From positions 1 to 6,433 of the forward strand of contig CALGKV010000105.1 in the NCBI GenBank assembly GCA_937930465.1: a stretch of DNA of 6,433 nt. Reading direction: 5' to 3'. The position numbers and the translations under genes are program-made. Origin of the DNA: Methanosuratincolales archaeon. Its GTDB lineage: Archaea > Thermoproteota > Methanomethylicia > Methanomethylicales > Methanomethylicaceae. Of the stretch, positions 1 to 5,803 are shown one piece after another. Numbering within the stretch: position 1 is the stretch's first letter; every line of letters begins with the position of its first letter. The notes beneath the pieces are model-generated. The model was not told the DNA's origin. It saw only the letters and a list, made by a program, of their open reading frames with translations, and made no database searches.

Positions 1-183
1 GCAGGGTTAGAGATGTGCAAGAGGCACTCCGAGGCGGAAAGGATGCTGAAAGAGCACTTCAAAATATGGGCTGAGCGGACAGGGATTGGGTGGCCGGAGT
101 ATCTAGAGGCAATAGTCGAGAACGAAAAGTCAGGGACGCGGGTCAAGGAAGCAGCTATTTACTTGCTCCGGAATGGACTATAA
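1..183 (+). CDS. C-terminal 60 residues of an unrecognised protein (5' end outside window)
   Basis: An open frame runs from the first base of the window to a TAA at 181-183 and has the composition of a real protein: mixed charged, aromatic and hydrophobic residues, predicted helical. It begins AGLEMCKRHSEAERMLKEHF, continues through a GIGWPEYL segment and ends in AIYLLRNGL. A CxxH pair (residues 6 and 9 of the fragment) could be part of a metal site whose other ligands lie upstream; that is inference. The pattern of a Trp-rich 'GI-W-EYL' helix followed by a 'G-x-VKE-A-x-YLL' tail reminds me of C-terminal tails of small conserved archaeal proteins, but I cannot name the family. The gene converges on argH and its last 29 bases overlap the argH 3' end on the opposite strand. 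Only the tail is visible, so function cannot be given. Confidence 0.75.
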   Translation, partial: AGLEMCKRHSEAERMLKEHFKIWAERTGIGWPEYLEAIVENEKSGTRVKEAAIYLLRNGL

Positions 184-1645
184 CTGCAACTTCCCTCCGC
201 ATCTCTTCTGACGCCTGGTCTATCCTTCGTCTGATCGACGTTATGGTGCTTTCCTCGTCTTCCAAGGATCGCATTCTTTCGCTTATCATCCTCTCTGCTT
301 CAGCATAAGATGGACCGCCGCGGACGTCTCTCACGTTGACGTTCATTACAGGGGAGACCGCGCGTTCGATCGATTCCCTGGGAAGCGTTATTCCAGACTC
401 ACCTGAGATCATGGTCTGCAGGCGCGCGGGGTCCACCTCGGAAAGGGAAAGCCCCTCTGCCGAGAGCGACTTGACGATGGATCCTACAACACGGTGAGCT
501 TTTCGGAAAGGCAGACCGCCTTCTCTGACAAGCACATCTGCAAGCTCGGTTGCCACGGACGACCCCCTGTGCAGCGAAACATTGATCTGACCAGCGTTGA
601 ACTTGACTTTGCTTAGGAAGTCCGAAAGGACCTTCAGGGAGAGAACTGTGGACTCGCAGGCATCCCAGAGGTGCGGAGTGAGCTCCTGCATGTCCAAATT
701 GTATGTCAGGGGAAGAGCCTTCATTATAGCCAGAAGGGAGACCAAATCTCCCAGGACTGTGCCACATTTGGCCCGGATGATCTCGAGTGTGACAGGGTTC
801 TTCTTCTGGGGCATGATGCTGCTAGTGGAGGCGTGATCGTCTGGGATCTCGATGTATCCGAATTCTGATGAGGACCAAATGATCATCTCCTCTGCTAACC
901 TGCTCAGGTCAACCATCAGGATCGCGAGCGAGGATGTTACCTCTATGGCGAAATCCCTGGTGGCCACAGCATCCATTGTGTTCTCAAGCAACCCGTCGAA
1001 TCCAAGATATTTTGCCACGACGGACCTGTCAATTTTGAATCCAGTCCCTGCAAGTGCAGCTGCGCCCATGGGGCAGAGGTTGACCCGGGGATATGCGCAG
1101 ATTAGCCTTTCGAAGCTCCTCTTGATCGAGTCGTGGTGGGCAAGGAGCCAGTGGGCGACAGTAACTGGCTGGGCGTGCTGGAGGTGCGTGTACCCTGGCA
1201 CGATGATCCTGCCTTCGGGCGATGCGGCCCTCTGGAGCAGCGACTGCTGAATCGAAACGAGGCTATTGCAGATCTCGATGACGAAATCCCTCAAGCGCAT
1301 CCTTATTGCTGTTGCAACTTGGTCGTTTCTGCTCTTGCCGGTGTGCATCTTCCCGCCCGTCTCCTGACCGACAAGTCGCGTCACTTCCTCCTCGATGACC
1401 ATATGGATGTCTTCCATGTCTGGTGGGACGCCCTTAACCTTGCCCAAAAGGCTGTCTAGAGCCGAGAGTAGGGCGGCTGCATCATCCCTCCCAATGCACT
1501 TTGAGTTGGCCAGGGCGAGGACGTGCGCCATGTTTACCTCAATCACGGAGTCCGCTATGTATGGGTCGTGCTCTGCGGAGGAAGTAAACCTCGCCACGTC
1601 CCCCGTTAGATCCCCTGCAAGGCGCCCGCCACGAGTGATCTTCAA
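155..1645 (-). CDS. argH: Argininosuccinate lyase
   Basis: This cytosolic homotetrameric enzyme splits argininosuccinate into arginine and fumarate, the last step of arginine synthesis. The 496-residue length is close to the family norm of about 450-500. Visible fumarase/aspartase-superfamily blocks are HTGKSRNDQVAT (101-112), YTHLQHAQPV (152-161, with the conserved His pair H154/H157) and the flexible catalytic loop TSSIMPQKKNP (274-284). The loop has Thr where the bacterial signature has Gly (GSSxMPxKxN); I recall this as common in archaeal ArgH. The QELTPHLWDA segment (320-329) is likewise of archaeal style. The start is TTG at 1643-1645, supported by a GGAGGG site 7 nt upstream and by the near-terminal RGGRLAGD segment. 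It lies 18 nt after argG on the same strand, so the two are almost certainly one transcript. The 3' end overlaps the convergent gene by 29 nt. Confidence 0.97.
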   Translation of the reverse strand: MKITRGGRLAGDLTGDVARFTSSAEHDPYIADSVIEVNMAHVLALANSKCIGRDDAAALLSALDSLLGKVKGVPPDMEDIHMVIEEEVTRLVGQETGGKMHTGKSRNDQVATAIRMRLRDFVIEICNSLVSIQQSLLQRAASPEGRIIVPGYTHLQHAQPVTVAHWLLAHHDSIKRSFERLICAYPRVNLCPMGAAALAGTGFKIDRSVVAKYLGFDGLLENTMDAVATRDFAIEVTSSLAILMVDLSRLAEEMIIWSSSEFGYIEIPDDHASTSSIMPQKKNPVTLEIIRAKCGTVLGDLVSLLAIMKALPLTYNLDMQELTPHLWDACESTVLSLKVLSDFLSKVKFNAGQINVSLHRGSSVATELADVLVREGGLPFRKAHRVVGSIVKSLSAEGLSLSEVDPARLQTMISGESGITLPRESIERAVSPVMNVNVRDVRGGPSYAEAERMISERMRSLEDEESTITSIRRRIDQASEEMRREVAVIVHSGASK

Positions 1646-1650
1646 GGCAG

Positions 1651-1658
1651 ATCCCTCC
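1651..1658 (-). promoter_or_regulatory. Ribosome binding site of argH
   Basis: On the minus strand the short argG-argH gap reads GGAGGGAT, a strong Shine-Dalgarno match, ending 5 nt before the TTG at 1645 (the GGAGGG core ends 7 nt before it). It decides the rare TTG start, since no ATG or GTG lies at a comparable position. Confidence 0.8.
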
Positions 1659-1663
1659 GGAAG

Positions 1664-2860
1664 CTAGCGCCCAGAAATGATCTTCCTTGCGACTACTGTG
1701 GGCAGGCCCCAGAGCTCTACGAACCCCTTGGAGAGGGACTGGTCGAAGGTGGATGAGGAGTCGTAAGTAGCTGTCTTGAAGTCGTAAACCGAATTGGGGG
1801 ATTCCCTACCCGTGACAATCATCGAACCCTTGTAGAGCTTGATCTTGACTTTCCCGTCGAGGCGCTCGTTTGCCTTGTTTATGAATGCATCAAGTTCTTC
1901 CCTAAGTGGATCGTCCCAGAAGCCGGCATAAACCATGAAAGTCCACTGCTCGTCTACCAACCTCTTGAAGCTGAGCTCGTGCCGGTTAAGCACCAGCTTC
2001 TCTAGGTCCCTGTGAGCCTCCAGTATTGTTAAGGCGGCAGGGCACTCGTATGTCTCGCGCGACTTGATGCCCACTATCCTGTCTTCCATGTGGTCTATTC
2101 TGCCTACCCCGTTCTCGCCAGCAACCTTGTTGAGCCTACGCACCAGCTCGACGGGCGGGCACTCCTTGCCATCAACCCCAACAGGGATTCCATTCTTGAA
2201 CTCCAGCTCGATTACAGTCGGCTCGTCAGGGGCGCGCTCTGGCGAAGTCGTCCACTCCCAGCCATCCTCCTCTGGGCTGTTCCAAGGATTCTCTAGCGGT
2301 CCGCTCTCGATGGATCTCCCCCAGAGGTTCTGGTCGATGCTGTATTTCTTGGCTGCTCTTGACACGGGGATGCCGTGCTTCATAGCGTACTCGACTTCCT
2401 GATCCCGGCTCATCCCCCACTCCCTGGTCGGGGCCAATATCTTAAGGTTCGGGTCAAGTGCCCTGCACGAGATCTCAATCCTTAGTTGGTCGTTGCCCTT
2501 GCCTGTGCAGCCGTGGGCCACCGCGTCACAGCCCTCCCTGTGCGCGATGTCAATTAGCTTCCGAGCTATAAGGGGCCTGCTGAGCGCTGTAGAGACGGGA
2601 TACTTGCCCTGGTATAGCCCGTTTGCCTTGACCGAAGGGAAGACGTATTCCGTTATGAACTCCTCCTTCGCGTCGACCGTGTAGTGGTTCTCTGCGCCCA
2701 CCTGGAGCGCCTTCTCACCTATCGCCTTGAAGTCTTCCTCCTGACCGACATCGACCGTTATTGTGACGATCTTGGAATCGTATCTTTCGGAAAGCCATTT
2801 GATCGCAACAGAGGTGTCGAGGCCTCCCGAATAAGCCAACGCTATCTTCTTTACTTCCAT
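1664..2860 (-). CDS. argG: Argininosuccinate synthase
   Basis: It joins citrulline and aspartate using ATP to give argininosuccinate, releasing AMP and pyrophosphate; this is the penultimate step of arginine synthesis. At 398 residues it has the usual length. The N-type ATP pyrophosphatase (PP-loop) motif AYSGGLDTS is at 9-17. The second family signature, GCTGKGNDQLRI (117-128), follows the G-x-T-x-K-G-N-D-x-x-R-F pattern except that the last Phe is Ile. The citrulline/aspartate region YQGKYPVSTALSRPLIA (83-99) and the GRSIESGPLENPW block (181-193) are also intact. The ATG at 2858-2860 puts the PP-loop at the normal distance from the N terminus and has a GGAAGG purine run 8 nt upstream (2869-2874). 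The gene heads an argG-argH unit and has its own TATA-like box in the gap behind the radical SAM gene. Confidence 0.98.
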   Translation of the reverse strand: MEVKKIALAYSGGLDTSVAIKWLSERYDSKIVTITVDVGQEEDFKAIGEKALQVGAENHYTVDAKEEFITEYVFPSVKANGLYQGKYPVSTALSRPLIARKLIDIAHREGCDAVAHGCTGKGNDQLRIEISCRALDPNLKILAPTREWGMSRDQEVEYAMKHGIPVSRAAKKYSIDQNLWGRSIESGPLENPWNSPEEDGWEWTTSPERAPDEPTVIELEFKNGIPVGVDGKECPPVELVRRLNKVAGENGVGRIDHMEDRIVGIKSRETYECPAALTILEAHRDLEKLVLNRHELSFKRLVDEQWTFMVYAGFWDDPLREELDAFINKANERLDGKVKIKLYKGSMIVTGRESPNSVYDFKTATYDSSSTFDQSLSKGFVELWGLPTVVARKIISGR

Positions 2861-2868
2861 CCCAAAAA

Positions 2869-2874
2869 CCTTCC
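2869..2874 (-). promoter_or_regulatory. Probable ribosome binding site of argG
   Basis: The minus strand reads GGAAGG followed by TTTTTGGG and the ATG, so the purine run sits 8 nt before the start. The match to the archaeal Shine-Dalgarno is moderate, but the spacing is right. Confidence 0.5.
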
Positions 2875-2899
2875 AGCCAACTACTTACGGACAAGCAGA

Positions 2900-2911
2900 A
2901 AGAAATTTCTT
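2900..2911. repeat. 12-bp perfect palindrome AAGAAATTTCTT, candidate operator of argGH
   Basis: AAGAAATTTCTT is its own reverse complement. It lies between the TATA-like box (2916-2923) and the place where transcription of argG would begin (about 2894). A DNA-binding dimer here would block RNA polymerase, so it is a reasonable operator candidate. It is AT-rich and short, so chance cannot be excluded, and no known regulator motif is claimed. Confidence 0.35.
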
Positions 2912-2915
2912 CAGA

Positions 2916-2923
2916 TTAAAAGC
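2916..2923 (-). promoter_or_regulatory. TATA-like box of the argGH promoter
   Basis: The minus strand reads GAAAAAG-CTTTTAAT: an archaeal TATA-like octamer preceded by a purine-rich BRE-like element. The normal distance of about 25 nt puts the transcription start near 2894 and gives a leader of roughly 30-35 nt containing the GGAAGG site. The octamer is also partly inside a 10-bp palindrome, AAAAGCTTTT (2918-2927). This is inferred from sequence pattern only. Confidence 0.5.
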
Positions 2924-2947
2924 TTTTTCTGTTCCTCTTATGCGCTT

Positions 2948-4426
2948 TCAAACGGCTTGAGGCATGCCTTTGATCCGGATGAGCTTTTCGTATTCGTGCT
3001 CGTTACGGATGCACCCCGGATCAGGGAGGGCAAAGTCCCCGAAGTATCCGTAAGCCCTGGCTCTGCACCCTCCACAGACGAACCTAAAGTCGCAGGATCC
3101 GCAGCTACCCTGGAGAGCGTTTCTGTCCCTCAATCTGCGGAAGTCTTCAAGTTCGACCCAAAGCCGCTCAGGCGATTCTGAGAGGATGTTTCCCACTTTC
3201 TTTGGAAGGAAGACGCACGGGGTCATGTCCCCGTTAGGCTCGAGTGCGATGTAGAAGCGCCCTGCCCCGCACCCGCCGATGAAATCGGCGAGAGAGCGCA
3301 GCTGCCCAGGTAGTGCGGTATTCGAGAAATGGGTGGGCACAACATTGCATGACGAACCCTCTATCTCGAGCGCAACCCTAGCGAACTGCGGCGCAGTGGA
3401 CAAAAGGTTCAATTTGCTTTTCTTCATCCTGCGCCAGAGCATCCTGAGCATGTCCTCCCTCTCGCGCGGGGAGAGGTCATTCTCCCCTATGAACCTCCCC
3501 CTGCCTGTCGGGACGAAGTTGTACATCATGAACCAGTCCACGCCCAGATCCTCACAGAGCGATATCATGTCGGGGATTTCCTCAAGGTTGTGTCTTGTGA
3601 CAGTTGTGGCAATGTTTACGAAGAAACCGGCCTCCACGGCATTCTTGATACCATTGACAGTCCTATTGAACATCCCATCCAATCCCCGGAATGAGTCGTG
3701 GGTCTCTGCTTTCGCCCCGTCGAGGCTTATCTGGAGGTACTCGACCCCAGCTTCCCTGAGCGCACTGCACATCTCTCTCGTCAGGAGTACTCCATTCGTA
3801 GCTATTGCGGTGTAGAGACCCCTTGACGATGAGTGCCTTGCAAGCTCGAGTATGTCCCTCCTTATTAGAGGCTCACCTCCTGAGAACGCCAAGACGACCA
3901 CGCCCCACTCAGATATCCTGTCAATGACGCGCTTAGCATCCTCTGTGGAGAGATCCATGCCAGGGTTCTGACCCGCATTTGCATAACAGTGCTTGCAGCG
4001 CAGGTTGCAACTGTCAGTCACATTCCAGACGACTTGGAAGGGTGCGCCTGGAACGAATGGCTTCCGGACCCCGAAAAGAGAGACGCCTTTCACTACATTT
4101 GCGAGGCCGCGCCTCCAGTATTTGTCCTTGAACGCCGCCCTCATCTCTTCGCTGTCGGCCCCAAAAGCATTCCCCCCCAATGAAAGGAGGGCAGAAACAT
4201 TCTTTTCAGCCATTCTGCATTTGAGGCAAGCCTTATTTCTGATCCCGGTGTAAAGCTCGAGAGCGATCTCGAGTCTCGACCTGCCGTCCTCATGGCAATA
4301 CTCGCCCATCTTACGGAGAGCAGCCCTGATTGGCGTGATCTCGGCAAGCTTCCCAAATAGCTGAACAGCGGTTTTTGTATCCACACCCAACACCCCTGGG
4401 CGGCGGCACCGCCGTCGTTCACTCAT
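2948..4426 (-). CDS. Radical SAM/SPASM domain protein, substrate unknown
   Basis: A 492-residue iron-sulfur enzyme expected to cleave S-adenosylmethionine and start radical chemistry on an unknown substrate. An N-terminal region of about 130 residues carries C44 and a CLKC pair (67-70) and ends in a conserved-looking stretch, YWRRGLANVVKG...FGVRKPFVPGAPFQVVWN. The radical SAM core follows, with C140-x3-C144-x2-C147 for the 4Fe-4S cluster and GGEP at 183-186 for SAM binding. The C terminus is a full SPASM domain: C386-x12-G-x4-C404, then C442-x2-C445-x5-C451-x2-C454 and C472, enough for two auxiliary clusters. This layout is shared by PqqE, anaerobic sulfatase-maturing enzymes and the haem enzymes NirJ/AhbC/AhbD; I cannot assign it to one of them. 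No precursor-peptide gene is visible next to it. The start is uncertain: the ATG at 4426 lacks well-spaced ribosome binding, and residues 1-11 are Arg-rich and encoded across a hairpin. GTG at 4393 or 4384 may be the true start. Confidence 0.93.
   Translation of the reverse strand: MSERRRCRRPGVLGVDTKTAVQLFGKLAEITPIRAALRKMGEYCHEDGRSRLEIALELYTGIRNKACLKCRMAEKNVSALLSLGGNAFGADSEEMRAAFKDKYWRRGLANVVKGVSLFGVRKPFVPGAPFQVVWNVTDSCNLRCKHCYANAGQNPGMDLSTEDAKRVIDRISEWGVVVLAFSGGEPLIRRDILELARHSSSRGLYTAIATNGVLLTREMCSALREAGVEYLQISLDGAKAETHDSFRGLDGMFNRTVNGIKNAVEAGFFVNIATTVTRHNLEEIPDMISLCEDLGVDWFMMYNFVPTGRGRFIGENDLSPREREDMLRMLWRRMKKSKLNLLSTAPQFARVALEIEGSSCNVVPTHFSNTALPGQLRSLADFIGGCGAGRFYIALEPNGDMTPCVFLPKKVGNILSESPERLWVELEDFRRLRDRNALQGSCGSCDFRFVCGGCRARAYGYFGDFALPDPGCIRNEHEYEKLIRIKGMPQAV
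4401..4414. repeat. GC-rich inverted repeat at the 5' end of the radical SAM gene
   Basis: CGGCGG-CA-CCGCCG forms a perfect 6-bp inverted repeat, in practice a 5-bp all-GC stem with a 4-nt loop. If translation starts at the ATG at 4426 it encodes part of the unusual ERRRCRRP N terminus. If it starts at the downstream GTG it lies in the mRNA leader just before the GGGG run that could serve as ribosome binding site. It may simply reflect Arg codons. Confidence 0.4.
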
Positions 4427-4441
4427 AACTCCACGTGCACG

Positions 4442-4449
4442 AATAAATT
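4442..4449 (-). promoter_or_regulatory. Possible TATA-like box of the radical SAM gene
   Basis: The minus strand reads GATAAG-AATTTATT, an AT-rich TATA-like stretch with a purine-rich element before it, in the 86 nt between the ORF limits (up to about 4426) and the ECF-like gene end (4513). At normal spacing transcription would begin near 4419, which is inside or just past the ATG at 4426 and would favour a downstream GTG start. Between box and start lies the 8-bp palindrome CGTGCACG (4434-4441). The rest of this gap shows nothing I can name. Confidence 0.35.
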
Positions 4450-4512
4450 CTTATCCATGAATATGTCCGGGTGGGTGGCGTCTTGATTATGCAGCGGCGA
4501 AAGCAAGGTGGT

Positions 4513-5025
4513 TCAAATTACCTTGAATGCCGACGGATAGAGGCGGCGCAGACCTGCAACAGCAGCAGCGGAGAGCAATAGGTTTGCGACTACCGAAGCC
4601 GTTATTGCAGGGATCATTGCAGCCCATGCCTCCAGGAACCCTGGGTAGGACTTGCTGAGCGTGAGGGAAACGGCGATCATACCGGAAGTGAAGAGGTATC
4701 GGCTAATTTGACCCGCCGCCACTGCCAGAACAGGGTTAATCCTCCTCGAGAGCCAAGAAGTAAAGACCCCCATCAAGCCATCCCCAATGCCGGCAGGTAT
4801 CTCTATCAGCGCTTGACCCGTCCATAGCGAGACTCCGACCCCTTTTATAATTCCGACAGCGAATGCGGCAAGACCTGGTGACGCAGATGCGGCTATTGAG
4901 ACAGGAGTAGATCCAAGGTTCGGGTTTCCCAGAGGGAAAGAGACTCGGATGCTGCTCAGCACTATTGAGAGAGCCCCGAAGACCGCGACGTATATCAGAA
5001 TAAATGACCGCCTATCTCTGGACAT
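4513..5025 (-). CDS. Small integral membrane protein, probable ECF transporter S component
   Basis: The product (170 residues from ATG 5025) is hydrophobic throughout, with about five to six membrane segments. These lie roughly at 7-25, 41-66, 75-92, 97-123 and 132-160, the longer ones possibly splitting. The segment SFPLGNPNLGSTPVS (29-43) between the first two helices, followed by a Gly/Ala-rich helix and a GIGDGLMG stretch (79-86), resembles S components of energy-coupling-factor vitamin transporters, which bind the substrate and dock on a shared EcfA/A'/T module encoded elsewhere. Length is typical of that family. I chose ATG 5025: it begins 4 nt after the upstream stop and has GAGGAG at 5036-5041. 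A longer TTG start at 5046 lacks such a site. Position after two CoA-precursor genes suggests coupled translation and perhaps a substrate such as pantoate, pantothenate or beta-alanine; this is inference from context only. Confidence 0.75.
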   Translation of the reverse strand: MSRDRRSFILIYVAVFGALSIVLSSIRVSFPLGNPNLGSTPVSIAASASPGLAAFAVGIIKGVGVSLWTGQALIEIPAGIGDGLMGVFTSWLSRRINPVLAVAAGQISRYLFTSGMIAVSLTLSKSYPGFLEAWAAMIPAITASVVANLLLSAAAVAGLRRLYPSAFKVI

Positions 5026-5029
5026 TATT

Positions 5030-5803
5030 TCACGGCTCCTCTGCAAGCCGGGTTAGGCGGTCTCTTATGTGGAGGAGGATGTTTGAGAGGTTCTTCCTGT
5101 TGTCAAAGCTCTCGAGTATTTCCTTCATGACAGACCTTTCTTGGTACCTAAGCTCGTCCACTGCTGCAGCCAAGTTTGGCATCGCACGTATTATGTTGTC
5201 GACTATAGTTATGTCTGCTGTCTGGGCGGTCCTAGAGAGCGGGTTCAGATCGACGGTTATTACGAACTTGTTCATCTTCTTCAGTGCCATTGTCCTGTCG
5301 CCGTCCTCGAGCGGGACGAGGACCACGTCTGCTGCATGTATTCCCCTTGGGTCTACCTTGCGCCGCTCGCTGAAGAGCTCGGGGATCCTAGCACTCGCAG
5401 CTCGACCAACCCCCAGTACGCGCTTGGCTCCTGCGGCTATGAGGGCATCCCTGACTGCTAACTCCCTCTCCTTGCTCCTGTAGAAGAGGTTGACCTCCAG
5501 AGGGGCAGGCACCGCCTCAGAAAGCCTGACCAGCTCCCCAGGGACCAAGGCAGCAGCGTTGCCGTTCACCGAGATGACAGGGCGCGATGCCAGGAGGAGA
5601 GCTGCAGCGGCCGCCCTCGTCGCGAAGAGGGCTGCTGGGATCGTCTCCTCCCCTATGAGGTAGTCAAAAGCCTCCCCTCTGCCATGCGCTATCAGCCCTG
5701 ACTTTGTGACCACATTCTTCTCCTCACCTTCAACGAGCCTCTCCCTTATCCGCAGCGATGCTGCTCTTACGTGGTTTTTCGGGATTTTTAGACGGACTCC
5801 CAC
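5030..5803 (-). CDS. 4-phosphopantoate--beta-alanine ligase (archaeal phosphopantothenate synthetase)
   Basis: Known as PPS (COG1701). It condenses 4-phosphopantoate with beta-alanine at the expense of ATP to give 4'-phosphopantothenate, replacing the bacterial pantothenate synthetase/kinase order in CoA synthesis. The 257-residue product matches the family in length and shows its blocks: GLIAHGRGEAFDYLIGE (36-52), RPVISVNGNAAALVP (74-88), EVNLFYRS (103-110), LVPLEDGDRT (162-171) and DLNPLSRTAQTADITIVDN (185-203). The Lys/Arg-rich 'P-x-x-H-x-R-x-x-S-L-x-x-R-E' N terminus is also present, which fits the GTG start at 5801-5803. That start has AGGAG at 5813-5817, inside the upstream gene, 9 nt away. 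It overlaps pantoate kinase by 16 nt and is followed after 4 nt by the ECF-like gene, so translation is probably coupled across all three. Confidence 0.96.
   Translation of the reverse strand: MGVRLKIPKNHVRAASLRIRERLVEGEEKNVVTKSGLIAHGRGEAFDYLIGEETIPAALFATRAAAAALLLASRPVISVNGNAAALVPGELVRLSEAVPAPLEVNLFYRSKERELAVRDALIAAGAKRVLGVGRAASARIPELFSERRKVDPRGIHAADVVLVPLEDGDRTMALKKMNKFVITVDLNPLSRTAQTADITIVDNIIRAMPNLAAAVDELRYQERSVMKEILESFDNRKNLSNILLHIRDRLTRLAEEP

Noticed and set aside
399..767. Open frame of 122 codons on the minus strand inside argH
   Set aside because: It is a second-frame shadow of argH, with a low-complexity Arg/Pro/Gly/Ser-rich translation and no start site of its own.
2861..2947. A possible small precursor-peptide gene next to the radical SAM enzyme
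   Set aside because: No frame on either strand in this gap gives a start, a ribosome binding site and a plausible leader-core peptide. The gap is better explained as the argG promoter.
3279..3815. Plus-strand open frame of 178 codons antisense to the radical SAM gene
   Set aside because: The minus-strand frame here carries unmistakable radical SAM and SPASM motifs. The antisense translation is Ser/Leu/Arg-rich, as expected for a shadow frame.
4432..4441. Overlapping CACGTG and GTGCAC palindromes near the radical SAM gene start
   Set aside because: Six- to eight-base palindromes are expected by chance in a window of this size. I mention it only as context for the TATA-like box.
4504..4525. 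CAAGGT...ACCTTG inverted repeat enclosing GGTTCAAAT, which looks like a tRNA T arm
   Set aside because: No acceptor stem, anticodon arm or D arm can be found around it. It straddles the stop codon of the ECF-like gene, and the T-loop likeness is short enough to be chance. As a terminator it lacks a following T run.
5004..5483. Plus-strand open frame of 159 codons antisense to the phosphopantothenate synthetase gene
   Set aside because: The opposite strand encodes conserved PPS motifs throughout. The antisense product is Ser/Leu-rich with no recognisable domain.
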